Position numbers and translations under genes: made by a program. This document shows positions 37,235-47,891 of a DNA stretch of 54,734 nucleotides, in pieces (the stretch's first letter is position 1; each line of letters begins with the position of its first letter). Origin of the DNA: Fictibacillus solisalsi (GTDB lineage: Bacteria > Bacillota > Bacilli > Bacillales > Fictibacillaceae); assembly GCF_900103485.1 (NCBI RefSeq), contig NZ_FNHW01000008.1, forward strand, positions 1 to 54,734, written 5' to 3'. Under the pieces are notes generated by a model. It did not search any database. It was not told the DNA's origin and worked only from the letters and a program-made list of their open reading frames with translations.

Positions 37235-37284
37235 AAAACCGAATATTTGAAGTTAATATACCATTTTCATACGGTTTTTATCAA
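37235..37284 (-). promoter_or_regulatory. purR promoter with overlapping PurBox pair
   Basis: Minus strand: -35 TTGATA (37279-37284), 18-bp spacer ending TGG, -10 TATATT (37255-37260). A strong PurBox AAAACCGAATATT is read on the plus strand at 37235-37247 and a weaker one, AAAACCGTATGAA, on the minus strand at 37266-37278. They face each other about 18 bp apart across the -10, the geometry PurR binds. Confidence 0.7.
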
Positions 37285-37340
37285 CAAAGAAATGGAAATC
37301 ATTAAAATTAAGCGGGAATTTAAATGATTGTTCTAATTCA

Positions 37341-38240
37341 CTATTTTTCCCGAGCGGAGTCCTTAAAGTCCTCCTGCCCTTCACCCAATAGACGTACAGC
37401 ATAAACTTCCGTACAGAATCCTCTCAATCCATTATAGACACGGTTCACCCGGGATTCATGCTGAAACAGCCCAAATACGGTAGGGCCGCTGCCGCTCATC
37501 AGCACACCGTCTGCTCCAAGCCGGTGCATTTGATCCTTAATTTGTTTCACTTCCGGATACTGTGGTAGAGTGACCGTTTCAAGAACATTCCCGAGCTCCC
37601 TGCAGACCGCCTCGTAATCATAGCTCTCGATTGCCTGAACCATCGCATCAATATCGGGATGCTCGATATTTTGAACATTGAGCTTTCGGTACACCTCAGC
37701 TGTGGAAACCCCGATTGGCGGCTTGGCCAGGAGCACCCAGCAAGGCGGCGGCGGTTTAATGTGCTCAATATGTTCTCCTCTTCCGGTTGCAATGGCTGTA
37801 CCGCCATACACACAAAAAGAAACATCAGAACCGATTTTTGCGCCGAGGACAGCTACTTCATCAAGCGTCAGTCCGAGATCCCAGAGTTCATTCAGGCCCT
37901 TCAGCGTTGCGGCGGCATCACTGCTTCCCCCTGCCAGCCCGGCGGCGACCGGAATATTTTTGGAAATATGTATTCCGACACCTTTCTTTACTCCAAACGT
38001 CTCTTTCAGCAGCATTGCCGCCTGATAAGCTAGATTCCGCTGGTCAAGGGGCACAAATCCGCCTGTGGATTCAATCGTAATTTTATTTTCCTCAAGGAGG
38101 GTCAGTTCTACACGGTCCGCCAGATCCACTGTAGTCATAATCATCTTAACTTCATGGTACCCATCTTCCCGCTTACCGAGAACATCAAGCGACAAATTGA
38201 TTTTTGCCGGAGCTTTGATGGATATCTTTTTATCATTCAT
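37341..38240 (-). CDS. ispE: 4-diphosphocytidyl-2-C-methyl-D-erythritol kinase
   Basis: GHMP kinase of the MEP isoprenoid pathway. The 299-residue protein has [22 protein letters not shown] with the catalytic lysine, the ATP loop [21 protein letters not shown] (near 98) with the conserved aspartate, and [18 protein letters not shown] (near 230). Slightly longer than the B. subtilis enzyme because of its charged C terminus. Position between sspF and purR is conserved. Confidence 0.96.
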   Translation of the reverse strand: MNDKKISIKAPAKINLSLDVLGKREDGYHEVKMIMTTVDLADRVELTLLEENKITIESTGGFVPLDQRNLAYQAAMLLKETFGVKKGVGIHISKNIPVAAGLAGGSSDAAATLKGLNELWDLGLTLDEVAVLGAKIGSDVSFCVYGGTAIATGRGEHIEHIKPPPPCWVLLAKPPIGVSTAEVYRKLNVQNIEHPDIDAMVQAIESYDYEAVCRELGNVLETVTLPQYPEVKQIKDQMHRLGADGVLMSGSGPTVFGLFQHESRVNRVYNGLRGFCTEVYAVRLLGEGQEDFKDSAREK

Positions 38241-38333
38241 AAAGATTCCCCTATATCATTAATATATAATTTGATACTATCACAAATCGGGAGCAGCCTC
38301 TATATAGAAAAGAGACTGCGGCTAAGGGTCTAC

Positions 38334-38358
38334 AAAAAAACCGGAGCATGGCTCCGGC
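38334..38358 (-). terminator. Terminator after sspF
   Basis: Stem GCCGGAGC / GCTCCGG with a short loop, followed by seven T residues on the minus strand. Confidence 0.9.
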
Positions 38359-38368
38359 ACTCGCATAT

Positions 38369-38545
38369 TTATTGTTGTCGGGATAGGTTCTGCTGTGCGA
38401 TTTCAATTGCACGCTTCACCATATTGCCTGCATCCTTGGACTTGATGCCGCCCCAGCCTTCCTGCTGAACCGTATCATAAAACCCAAGGTCTTTGGCAAG
38501 CTCCATCTTGAATTGCTCAGACATCATTCCACGCCTTCTGCTCAT
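38369..38545 (-). CDS. sspF: Small acid-soluble spore protein, alpha/beta-related SspF
   Basis: DNA-coating spore protein of 58 residues beginning [20 protein letters not shown], then [30 protein letters not shown]. The [15 protein letters not shown] segment is the family's helix-turn contact region. The ATG at 38545 follows AGAGGGG by 8 nt; an upstream in-frame start would absorb that site. A sigma-G-type promoter stands upstream, matching forespore expression of ssp genes. Confidence 0.95.
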   Translation of the reverse strand: MSRRRGMMSEQFKMELAKDLGFYDTVQQEGWGGIKSKDAGNMVKRAIEIAQQNLSRQQ

Positions 38546-38585
38546 GATGCAAACCCCTCTCATTAAAAAAATAAGCGATATGGAT

Positions 38586-38615
38586 TAGTATTTTACGATT
38601 GGGGTATCGTTATGT
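38586..38615 (-). promoter_or_regulatory. Candidate sigma-G promoter of sspF
   Basis: Minus strand: -35 ACATA (38611-38615), 18-bp spacer, -10 AATACTA (38586-38592), close to GMATR and CATWMTA. It is 40 bp before the sspF start. Confidence 0.5.
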
Positions 38616-38642
38616 ATAAATAGGCTGCTTGAAAAAAGGCAT

Positions 38643-38670
38643 AAAAAAAAGCAGTAAGAATTCTTACTGC
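38643..38670 (-). terminator. Terminator after veg
   Basis: Perfect GCAGTAAGAA / TTCTTACTGC stem followed by eight T residues on the minus strand; it overlaps the end of veg. Confidence 0.9.
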
Positions 38671-38924
38671 CCGCTAACCACCTGGGATTCTTCTAAGAAA
38701 GTAAGTTCAACGGTTTCCGTTAATACGTCAGCGTAGCTGTAAGAAACACGTTCAAAAGCGTTGGTGTCCTGATCCAGTTTAATAATAAATACGGCAGGGT
38801 ATGTTTCCTCCAAGGTACCAAGTCGCTCAATCGTTTTACGACGGCCTCCGTTAGCTCTCAGAGAAAGTCTTTTACCCACGTTAGACTCCAAAATTCGTCT
38901 AATGTCCACTATTGTTTTACCCAT
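38664..38924 (-). CDS. veg: Veg protein, biofilm-related
   Basis: An 86-residue, highly expressed protein of the Veg family ([55 protein letters not shown]). In B. subtilis it favours biofilm matrix expression by interfering with SinR. The fold is a short SH3-like beta barrel; no catalytic motifs. Two near-consensus promoters lie upstream, in keeping with the very strong veg promoter used widely in B. subtilis. Confidence 0.96.
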   Translation of the reverse strand: MGKTIVDIRRILESNVGKRLSLRANGGRRKTIERLGTLEETYPAVFIIKLDQDTNAFERVSYSYADVLTETVELTFLEESQVVSGQ

Positions 38925-38948
38925 ATCGGCTCCACCTCACTTAGACAA

Positions 38949-38978
38949 ATTGTAACATAAATCGCTACTTTTTGTCAA
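38949..38978 (-). promoter_or_regulatory. veg proximal promoter
   Basis: Minus strand: TTGACA (38973-38978), 18-bp spacer ending TGT, -10 TACAAT (38949-38954). The same hexamers as the strong B. subtilis veg promoter, with an added TGn. Confidence 0.85.
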
Positions 38979-38990
38979 ATTAAAACTAAA

Positions 38991-39020
38991 ATTATAGCAA
39001 TTTTGAAGTTCGGATGTCAA
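38991..39020 (-). promoter_or_regulatory. veg distal promoter
   Basis: Minus strand: TTGACA (39015-39020), 18-bp spacer ending TGC, perfect -10 TATAAT (38991-38996). It lies exactly 42 bp upstream of the proximal promoter. Confidence 0.75.
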
Positions 39021-39105
39021 TGAAAAATTATCCTTTTTTTCACTTTTATTATGTGGGTAAATGTAAAAATTATGTATGAACACCAAAAAACTTTACAAAA
39101 AACAC

Positions 39106-39168
39106 AAAAAAGCCCCAGCGAGGAGCAGCATAAGTCAGGCTGCTCTTTGCAGGCTGGAAGCCTTTTTA
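39106..39168 (-). terminator. Terminator after yabG
   Basis: Long two-part hairpin on the minus strand: outer CCAGC / GCTGG with AAGGC / GGCTT, inner GAGCAGC / GCTGCTC, followed by six T residues. Confidence 0.85.
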
Positions 39169-40041
39169 TTGCATATAGGTCTGTGATTTGATTGGCATGC
39201 CAGTCCTCAAGAAGCCTTTCGTTTCAACCCCGCCCAGGCCTTCCCTTCCCGTAAGGGTGTTTCTGAGGACGTCCATCACATTCACATGATCCATAAATGA
39301 CGTAAGACTGATCTTTGAAACAATATAGACCGGGTCCAGCGCATGAATATTAATTCGCGCTGGTGAACTTGCAAAATTGCTTCCTGCTTTGATTAATGAT
39401 TCAAAATGGGATTGACAGGCACCGGCAAATATCATGAGATGGTCGAGCTGCGGGTACTTTCTGCGGATTTCCCTGACCGTGCGAACAAAAAACTTGGTAT
39501 GGCGGTAGGCTTGCATATCCTCAATGGACCCTTTGCTTTTCATATACGCATCATGTCCGGTAATGACGAGAATATCGGGACGGACCTCATCTACAAGGGC
39601 CGGAACCTTCTCGGGCATCTCCGTCTCTTTGATATGAATTCCGTACACCGGAACACCCAGCCGTTTGTATAGTTCCAGGCATTTGCTGAGGTAAAGAGGA
39701 TCACCGTCCACATGCAGCACCCGTCCGGGCAGTTCAAAATAAGATTGATCATATTCGTAACCGTTCGTTGAGAGGTACTCCCTTTTTTGCCGGAGCAGAT
39801 AATAATCCTGCCGGAACAGCTTATAAGATGACTCTTCCTTTGCCTGGCCTTCCTGGCGTCTTTCATGCTGCTGCTGCTGCGACATGGCCACGAGATCAGC
39901 GACAGGAGCATCAGCCAAGAGACGCATTTCTTCCCCTGCCAGGTCAGCCACTGTTTTATCTTCATTAAAACCTACGATGCGGAACAACAAATCACAATTA
40001 TAGGATGTTCTGCCAACCACTGCACCAATCTCAAGTTTCAT
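39166..40041 (-). CDS. yabG: Sporulation-specific protease YabG
   Basis: Processes spore coat proteins late in sporulation so they can be cross-linked. The 291-residue protein has family regions VGRTSYNCDLLFRIVGF, LPGRVLHVDGDPLYL, DILVITGHDAYMKSKG, and the probable active-site segment LMIFAGACQSHFESLIKAG (cysteine near 218). The start at 40041 uses GGGGGAG; a TTG one codon upstream cannot be excluded. The B. subtilis gene depends on sigma-K; no clear sigma-K promoter was seen. Confidence 0.95.
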   Translation of the reverse strand: MKLEIGAVVGRTSYNCDLLFRIVGFNEDKTVADLAGEEMRLLADAPVADLVAMSQQQQHERRQEGQAKEESSYKLFRQDYYLLRQKREYLSTNGYEYDQSYFELPGRVLHVDGDPLYLSKCLELYKRLGVPVYGIHIKETEMPEKVPALVDEVRPDILVITGHDAYMKSKGSIEDMQAYRHTKFFVRTVREIRRKYPQLDHLMIFAGACQSHFESLIKAGSNFASSPARINIHALDPVYIVSKISLTSFMDHVNVMDVLRNTLTGREGLGGVETKGFLRTGMPIKSQTYMQ

Positions 40042-40126
40042 CAAACTCCCCCTGTTTGGGAAAAAGTCAAATCCCAGTTACCATATTCTTATTAAAGATA
40101 TGTAACCGGGATTCGAAACATGAGTC

Positions 40127-41556
<1,430 letters not shown>

Positions 41557-41621
41557 AATTTCCTCCCAGATAATGCAAAAAACTACTTTCTAGTATACCC
41601 TTACTTTCCTTTCAGGAAAAT

Positions 41622-41683
41622 AAAAAGCAGAGGATCACCACCCAAACCCGCCGATCCGGGTTGGACGCCTCTCCCCTGCTTCC
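41622..41683 (-). terminator. Terminator after yabE
   Basis: Minus strand: outer AAGCAG / CTGCTT and inner CCAACCCG / CGGGTTTGG form a branched-looking long hairpin followed by TTTTTATTTT. Confidence 0.85.
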
Positions 41684-41695
41684 TTCTATTATGTT

Positions 41696-42928
41696 CTATT
41701 TAATAACTTTTACTTTTACTGATTTTCTTCCCCATTTTTCGGCTGCAGACTGTGAGGAAAAGAATACGTCGATTCGGTTCCCGTTAATCGCTCCGCCTGT
41801 GTCGGCGGCAACCGCATAACCGTAGCCCTCAACATAAACTTTACTGCCAAGCGGAATTACGCTCGGATCGACGGCGATTACTTTCGCATTCGGATTCGCA
41901 TGCAAGTTTACGCCTGTTGCGGTCTTACCGGTGCACCCTGCACAGTTTGCCGTATACGCCGTGCTTGTTACATACAGTTCCTTGTCTCCAGAGGAAGACG
42001 GGCTGCTCTTTCCGCGGGATACGACAACCGGTTTTGCTTTCGGCTTCGGTTGTGGTTTTGGTGCGACTTTGGTTCCCACAGCGATCACTTTGTCTTTGCT
42101 GTCTTTCAGGGTTTTTTTGCTTTTTAGCTTGCGGGATACTTCCTTCCCGTTTTCAAGTACGACCTCATACTTTTTGGAAAGCCGGCCCTTTGAGCCCTCT
42201 TTCACTACTTTTTCCTTGCCCTTTGCCAACTTTCCGTCTTGGTGTTTAACCGTGGCAAACGGTGTATCTTCCTCCACTACATCGGTGACCTTTTTCACCC
42301 GGGTTACGTTAATCTTCAATCCGTCTTTTAGTTCGGTCTTTTTCGCTGGTTTCACGCGATCAAGATCTCCCAATTTTACTTTGTCTTGCTTTAAAAGGTC
42401 AGCGACCGTAGTCGAGGTGGTCCAAACTTGCTTTTTCTTGCCTCCAACAACAAGGTCTACAGAGACGGCTTGCTGCAGGTGGATTTCCTGCTTGTCTTCA
42501 ATTGGTGTATTTAATGCAGGTTGTAATTTATCGTGCTGGTTCACGTTCATTTCGCGTTCACCTAAAAATTCTTTTACCGTATCGGCTGTTGACCACACTG
42601 ACTGCTTTTCCCCGTCAACTGTAAAGTTCACACGGTGTGCAGGCGTGTATTCAATCTGCATTCCATCTTTAAGCGGCTCATTTAATCCTGGCGTGACCGC
42701 ATCATGGCGGTTCAGTTTAAGTCCATAATCAGAAAGTGCATCCCTAACATTTTCAGCGTGCGAACTAAACGATTTCTTCTTTCCGTCAACCATGATGGAA
42801 ACATCTGTTTTCGAAGTTTCATAGCTTACGAAACCTGTTGTCACAGCCAGAACGATGACAGCTGCAGCAGCCAATACGAGATTTTTCGTCAAAAATTCAT
42901 AAAAAAGCTTTCCTTTGCTCCTGTTCAT
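41696..42928 (-). CDS. yabE: Cell-wall protein YabE (DUF348-G5-3D domains)
   Basis: Secreted or anchored Rpf/Sps-like wall hydrolase of 410 residues. An uncleaved-looking signal anchor (about 14-34, KNLVLAAAAVIVLAVTTGFV) is followed by three DUF348 repeats (about 42-210), a G5 domain (about 215-280), a Pro/Lys/Ser linker (PKPQPKPKAKP) and a C-terminal 3D domain. The last contains TAYTANCAGCTGKTATG, VIAVDPSVIPLGSKVYVEG and ADTGGAINGNRIDVFF, where the three aspartates that name it lie. The fold is that of lytic transglycosylase MltA. It has its own sigma-A promoter. Confidence 0.95.
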   Translation of the reverse strand: MNRSKGKLFYEFLTKNLVLAAAAVIVLAVTTGFVSYETSKTDVSIMVDGKKKSFSSHAENVRDALSDYGLKLNRHDAVTPGLNEPLKDGMQIEYTPAHRVNFTVDGEKQSVWSTADTVKEFLGEREMNVNQHDKLQPALNTPIEDKQEIHLQQAVSVDLVVGGKKKQVWTTSTTVADLLKQDKVKLGDLDRVKPAKKTELKDGLKINVTRVKKVTDVVEEDTPFATVKHQDGKLAKGKEKVVKEGSKGRLSKKYEVVLENGKEVSRKLKSKKTLKDSKDKVIAVGTKVAPKPQPKPKAKPVVVSRGKSSPSSSGDKELYVTSTAYTANCAGCTGKTATGVNLHANPNAKVIAVDPSVIPLGSKVYVEGYGYAVAADTGGAINGNRIDVFFSSQSAAEKWGRKSVKVKVIK

Positions 42929-42955
42929 GTCCTATTCCCCCTTCACAAAGATTGA

Positions 42956-42984
42956 AGTATAATCGCAGATTTTTTCGTTGTCAA
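42956..42984 (-). promoter_or_regulatory. yabE promoter (sigma-A)
   Basis: Minus strand: TTGACA (42979-42984), 17-bp spacer, TATACT (42956-42961). The leader would be only about 20 nt, so no room for a riboswitch. A long palindrome abuts the -35. Confidence 0.82.
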
Positions 42985-42989
42985 ATCCC

Positions 42990-43039
42990 CCCTCATATTC
43001 AATTGATTGGCAAACACCCACTAATCGATTGAATGAGGG
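42990..43039. repeat. Long inverted repeat just upstream of the yabE promoter
   Basis: Arms CCCTCATATTCAATTGATTGG (42990-43010, shown here to 20 bases plus G) and CTAATCGATTGAATGAGGG (43021-43039) pair over about 17 positions around a 10-nt loop. Neither side has a T run, so it is not an ordinary terminator. It ends 5 bp from the yabE -35. Confidence 0.75.
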
Positions 43040-43040
43040 C

Positions 43041-43084
43041 GGGAAGAGCGGGGAAGCCTCCCTATCTTTTCCTTCACTCTTCCC
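43041..43084. repeat. Second inverted repeat between tatD and yabE
   Basis: Arms GGGAAGAG (43041-43048) and CTCTTCCC (43077-43084), directly beside the longer palindrome. It lies 40 bp past the tatD stop and might be a T-poor transcription end signal. Confidence 0.6.
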
Positions 43085-43125
43085 TTGCTAATTGCTGGAT
43101 TTTCAACGTTGATTTGACCGGGCAC

Positions 43126-43893
43126 TCAGTCGCTGATCTGATAAAGGCGCTTCGCGTTTTCGGTCGTTTTTTTAACTAAATCTTCCAAAGGCATTTCTCT
43201 TAATTCTGCTATGGCCTCCGCCACATACTTTACATAGGATGGTTCGTTTCGTTTTCCCCTGAGCGGGTGAGGACTTAAGTAAGGACAGTCCGTTTCGATC
43301 AAAAGGCGGTCAATCGGAATCTCTTTGGCTACTTCCTTTGGCTTTTTCGCATTTTTAAAGGTCACAGGACCGCCAAACGAAATATAAAAGTTCATCTCTA
43401 TGCATTCCTTCGCCACTTCAAGACTGCCGCTGTAGCAATGCATAATTCCGCCAACTTCTTCGGCTCCTTCTTCTCTCAGAATATCAACCACATCTTGTGT
43501 TGCCTCACGATTATGAATGATAATCGGCAGCTTCACTTTTTTAGCGAGTTGAATCTGCTGCCGGAACACGCGCTGCTGCACGTCCTTCGGTGATTTGTCC
43601 CAATGATAGTCCAGCCCCATTTCGCCAATGGCTACGACCTTCGGGTGGTCTGCAAGTTTTTCGATCCATTGCAGATCCTCCGGTGTCATATCCACCGCAT
43701 CAACAGGGTGCCATCCTACAGCTGCATAGATAAAATCATATGTATCAGCCAATTTTAGAGCGCCTTTGATTGTCGGCTGATCGAACCCGACAACCACGAT
43801 ATGTGAAATTCCTTCATCCAAAGCTCTTTGAATCACATCTTCAAGATCTTCTTCAAACTGAATTGCATTTAAATGTGCGTGTGTATCAAACAT
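43126..43893 (-). CDS. tatD: TatD-family metal-dependent DNase
   Basis: TIM-barrel hydrolase of 255 residues (YabD in B. subtilis). Metal ligands are visible in order: FDTHAHLNAIQF (HxH), IGEMGLDYHWD (Glu near 92), IIHNREA, GIMHCYSGSLEVA and LIETDCPYLSP (Asp near 204). Family members are 3'-5' exonucleases acting on DNA and sometimes D-aminoacyl-tRNA deacylases; the in vivo substrate is uncertain. Located after metG, as commonly seen. Confidence 0.95.
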   Translation of the reverse strand: MFDTHAHLNAIQFEEDLEDVIQRALDEGISHIVVVGFDQPTIKGALKLADTYDFIYAAVGWHPVDAVDMTPEDLQWIEKLADHPKVVAIGEMGLDYHWDKSPKDVQQRVFRQQIQLAKKVKLPIIIHNREATQDVVDILREEGAEEVGGIMHCYSGSLEVAKECIEMNFYISFGGPVTFKNAKKPKEVAKEIPIDRLLIETDCPYLSPHPLRGKRNEPSYVKYVAEAIAELREMPLEDLVKKTTENAKRLYQISD

Positions 43894-44057
43894 GAAGATA
43901 ACCCTCCCATAACACTTTCACAGTTTATCATACCTTTGTCCTATAACACCAAGTCGTACGTATAACAATTGCATTACAGAATTATTACATACTGGAAATT
44001 CAGCGGTAAATATAGGGATTTATCTGTCCTTTTCATTCTTTTTCTTCGTTTTTATAC

Positions 44058-44083
44058 AAAAAAAAGAAGCCTTTTTAGGCTTC
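44058..44083 (-). terminator. Terminator after metG
   Basis: Perfect GAAGCCT / AGGCTTC stem with a short A-rich loop and eight T residues on the minus strand. Confidence 0.92.
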
Positions 44084-44098
44084 CCATTCGACGCTGTT

Positions 44099-46084
<1,986 letters not shown>

Positions 46085-46097
46085 TTAATAAACTATG

Positions 46098-46123
46098 AAA
46101 AAAGCCCCTGCATAAGGAGGGAC
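46098..46123 (-). terminator. Leader terminator (attenuator) upstream of metG
   Basis: Minus strand stem GTCCCT / AGGGGC (one G-U) with an 8-nt loop, followed by six T residues, 40 nt before the metG start and inside its leader RNA. Confidence 0.7.
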
Positions 46124-46271
46124 ATGTTATTTACAGGAAAAGTGGGATAAAGCGCACCTATTCGATTGGGTAAATCAGAAAAAGTGTAAAAAAATGTTTC
46201 TTCTGGGACATAAAATACAAAGCAGGTGCGAAATCACTTTATGTAAATACTTTCATTATGCTCTTTTCTTC
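46124..46271 (-). promoter_or_regulatory. Structured metG leader RNA
   Basis: Between the predicted transcription start (about 46271) and the leader terminator, four nested helices can form: TATTTACA/TGTAAATA (46242-46249 with 46128-46135), AAAGTG/CACTTT (46235-46240 with 46139-46144), CGCACCT/AGGTGCG (46224-46230 with 46153-46159) and CAGAA/TTCTG (46201-46205 with 46176-46180). The conserved T-box 14-mer and S-box elements are not recognisable, so the class is unknown. Confidence 0.6.
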
Positions 46272-46277
46272 ACTCAA

Positions 46278-46307
46278 AATATACCTAATACCACAAAGTG
46301 ATGTCAA
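46278..46307 (-). promoter_or_regulatory. metG promoter (sigma-A)
   Basis: Minus strand: TTGACA (46302-46307), 18-bp spacer, TATATT (46278-46283). It directs a leader of about 210 nt. Confidence 0.8.
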
Positions 46308-46365
46308 GGTATACAGGATGTACAGGGAAGAACAGGCTAAGAGGGTATTTTTTAAAAGTCAGTTT

Positions 46366-46382
46366 TGTCGAAAATTGACGAA
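46366..46382 (+). promoter_or_regulatory. Upstream Spo0A box pair
   Basis: TGTCGAA (46366-46372) and TGACGAA (46376-46382), 10 bp apart, the same layout as the pair over the abrB start site but 208 bp further upstream, between the metG and abrB promoters. Confidence 0.65.
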
Positions 46383-46529
46383 TTTATCAAACGTAATTTC
46401 CAGTAATAAATTTGAAAATAAAACATAAAATTCTAAGCCTTTTTTTACCTTTTCCCTTCAACATTCTGATATGATTGAATCTAAGGAAAACAGGGTAAAT
46501 AGATAGAGAAATTTTTATTTACAAAATAG

Positions 46530-46558
46530 TTGACCTAATCTGGAAATATTGTTATGAT
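46530..46558 (+). promoter_or_regulatory. abrB promoter (sigma-A)
   Basis: -35 TTGACC (46530-46535), 17-bp spacer ending TGT, -10 TATGAT (46553-46558). Start expected near 46565, giving a leader of about 87 nt. Confidence 0.8.
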
Positions 46559-46573
46559 GAATCCGTAAGATTT

Positions 46574-46590
46574 TGTCGAATTCTGACGAT
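46574..46590 (+). promoter_or_regulatory. Spo0A boxes of abrB
   Basis: TGTCGAA (46574-46580) and TGACGAT (46584-46590) lie about 10-25 bp downstream of the transcription start, the position at which Spo0A~P represses abrB in B. subtilis. Confidence 0.85.
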
Positions 46591-46651
46591 TATATAAATA
46601 TAGATAAAGTTAGGTTTAGATATTCTACTATTCGGGAGGAGATTACTAAAA

Positions 46652-46936
46652 ATGAAATCTACAGGTATTGTTCGTAAAGTTGATGAGCTAGGACGTGTGG
46701 TAATTCCAATCGAATTACGCCGTACTCTTGGAATTGCAGAGAAAGATGCTTTGGAAATTTATGTTGATGATGACCGCATCATCCTCAAAAAATACAAGCC
46801 TAACATGACATGTGCTGTAACTGGTGAAGTTTCTGATGACAACTACTCACTTGCTGGCGGAAAAATCATTCTTAGCCCAGAAGGTGCAAAAGAAATCATG
46901 AACGAACTTCAAAAACAACTTCAAACTTCAAAATAA
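46652..46936 (+). CDS. abrB: Transition-state regulator AbrB
   Basis: Represses sporulation, competence and stationary-phase genes during growth; itself shut off by Spo0A~P. The 94-residue protein has the swapped-hairpin DNA-binding domain MKSTGIVRKVDELGRVVIPI, ELRRTLGIAEKDALEIYVD and a C-terminal multimerisation half (CAVTGEVSDDNYSLAGG). The single Cys in MTCAVTG is conserved. GGAGGAG precedes the ATG. The only clear plus-strand gene in the window, divergent from metG, convergent with rsmI. Confidence 0.98.
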   Translation: MKSTGIVRKVDELGRVVIPIELRRTLGIAEKDALEIYVDDDRIILKKYKPNMTCAVTGEVSDDNYSLAGGKIILSPEGAKEIMNELQKQLQTSK

Positions 46937-46939
46937 AAA

Positions 46940-46972
46940 AATGGCCTCCTGTCGATCAGGAGGCTTTTTTAT
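46940..46972. terminator. Bidirectional terminator between abrB and rsmI
   Basis: Perfect GCCTCCTG / CAGGAGGC stem with a 5-nt loop, six T residues on the plus side and a T tract on the minus side. It serves both convergent genes. Confidence 0.92.
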
Positions 46973-46983
46973 ATCCCTTTATT

Positions 46984-47871
46984 TTATTCTTGTTCGATGT
47001 GATAGGCCTGATAGACTTCCCGCTTGGATACGTTTCTGTCCGCTGCAGCCCGTTTTATCGCATCTTTGCTTTTTAGCTGTTCCTGTTCGATGTAATGCTC
47101 GACATGTTCAACCATGGTGAGCGGTTCCCACCATTTAGTCTCCGTATTTTCTTCATTCTTTTCATTTTCGGAGCCTTCAACAATGAGGCAAAATTCCCCT
47201 CTGACCTCTGTGTTTTTCGCCCATTCCAGAACTTCCGTTAAAGAACCCCTGATAAACTCTTCATACTTCTTGGTTAATTCTCTGGCCATCGAAAGCTGGC
47301 GGTCTCCGAGCACTTCAAGCATAGCTGAGAGCGTTTCTTTTAATCGATGGGGAGACTCATAAAAGATCATCGTAAACGGATAGAACTTTAACCGTTCCAA
47401 CTGTTCCCGTTTCTCTTTTTTACCACGGGGAAGAAATCCATAAAAGTAAAAGTCCTTTGTATCCAGTCCCGAAGCAATCAAAGAGGTCAGGGCCGCATTG
47501 GCTCCCGGCAAAGGAACCACAGGAATGTTCTCCATTAAAGCGCTGACCACCAGCTCATAGCCTGGATCAGAGATGGCGGGCGTTCCGGCATCGGATACGA
47601 TCGCGATGGTCTTCCCTTCCTTTAACCGGTCGATTATCTTCATGCCGCTTGCTTCTTTATTGTGTTCATGATAGCTGAGAAGCGGTGTCTGTATCTCGAA
47701 ATAATTGCAAAGCTTTTTAGTCTGCCGTGTGTCTTCCGCTCCTATGTAATCAGCTTCCCTCAAGATCCGAATGGCACGGTACGTCATATCCTCCAGATTG
47801 CCGATCGGTGTCGGAACCAGGTAGAGTACACCTGTTTCATGTTGCTCATGGTAGCTCTTTTGCTGCCACAT
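46984..47871 (-). CDS. rsmI: 16S rRNA 2'-O-ribose C1402 methyltransferase
   Basis: Tetrapyrrole-methylase-fold enzyme that methylates the ribose of C1402 in the decoding centre. The 295 residues contain GVLYLVPTPIGNLEDMTYRA, LLSYHEHNK, IAIVSDAGTPAISDPGYEL (near 88), PLPGANAALTSLIASG and FYGFLPRGKKEKRE. A C-terminal helical extension follows (KDAIKRAAADRNVSKREVYQ). It is 20 bp after yabB; the small GIY-YIG gene yazA that intervenes in B. subtilis is absent. Confidence 0.97.
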   Translation of the reverse strand: MWQQKSYHEQHETGVLYLVPTPIGNLEDMTYRAIRILREADYIGAEDTRQTKKLCNYFEIQTPLLSYHEHNKEASGMKIIDRLKEGKTIAIVSDAGTPAISDPGYELVVSALMENIPVVPLPGANAALTSLIASGLDTKDFYFYGFLPRGKKEKREQLERLKFYPFTMIFYESPHRLKETLSAMLEVLGDRQLSMARELTKKYEEFIRGSLTEVLEWAKNTEVRGEFCLIVEGSENEKNEENTETKWWEPLTMVEHVEHYIEQEQLKSKDAIKRAAADRNVSKREVYQAYHIEQE

Positions 47872-47891
47872 AACTCATTCCTCCTTCCTTC

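Noticed and set aside
41931-42728. 265-codon plus-strand open frame opposite yabE
   Set aside because: Composition is a mirror of the Lys/Thr/Val-rich yabE sequence (Ser/Phe/Cys-rich); no start context and a clear domain structure on the minus strand.
42929-43125. c-di-AMP (ydaO-type) riboswitch before yabE
   Set aside because: 3D-domain genes often carry one, but the promoter here gives a leader of only about 20 nt and no ydaO-like sequence was seen.
46236-46253. Five-codon leader peptide (ATG AAA GTA TTT ACA stop) in the metG leader
   Set aside because: The ribosome site is weak and it has only one Met codon, so attenuation by leader translation is unsupported.
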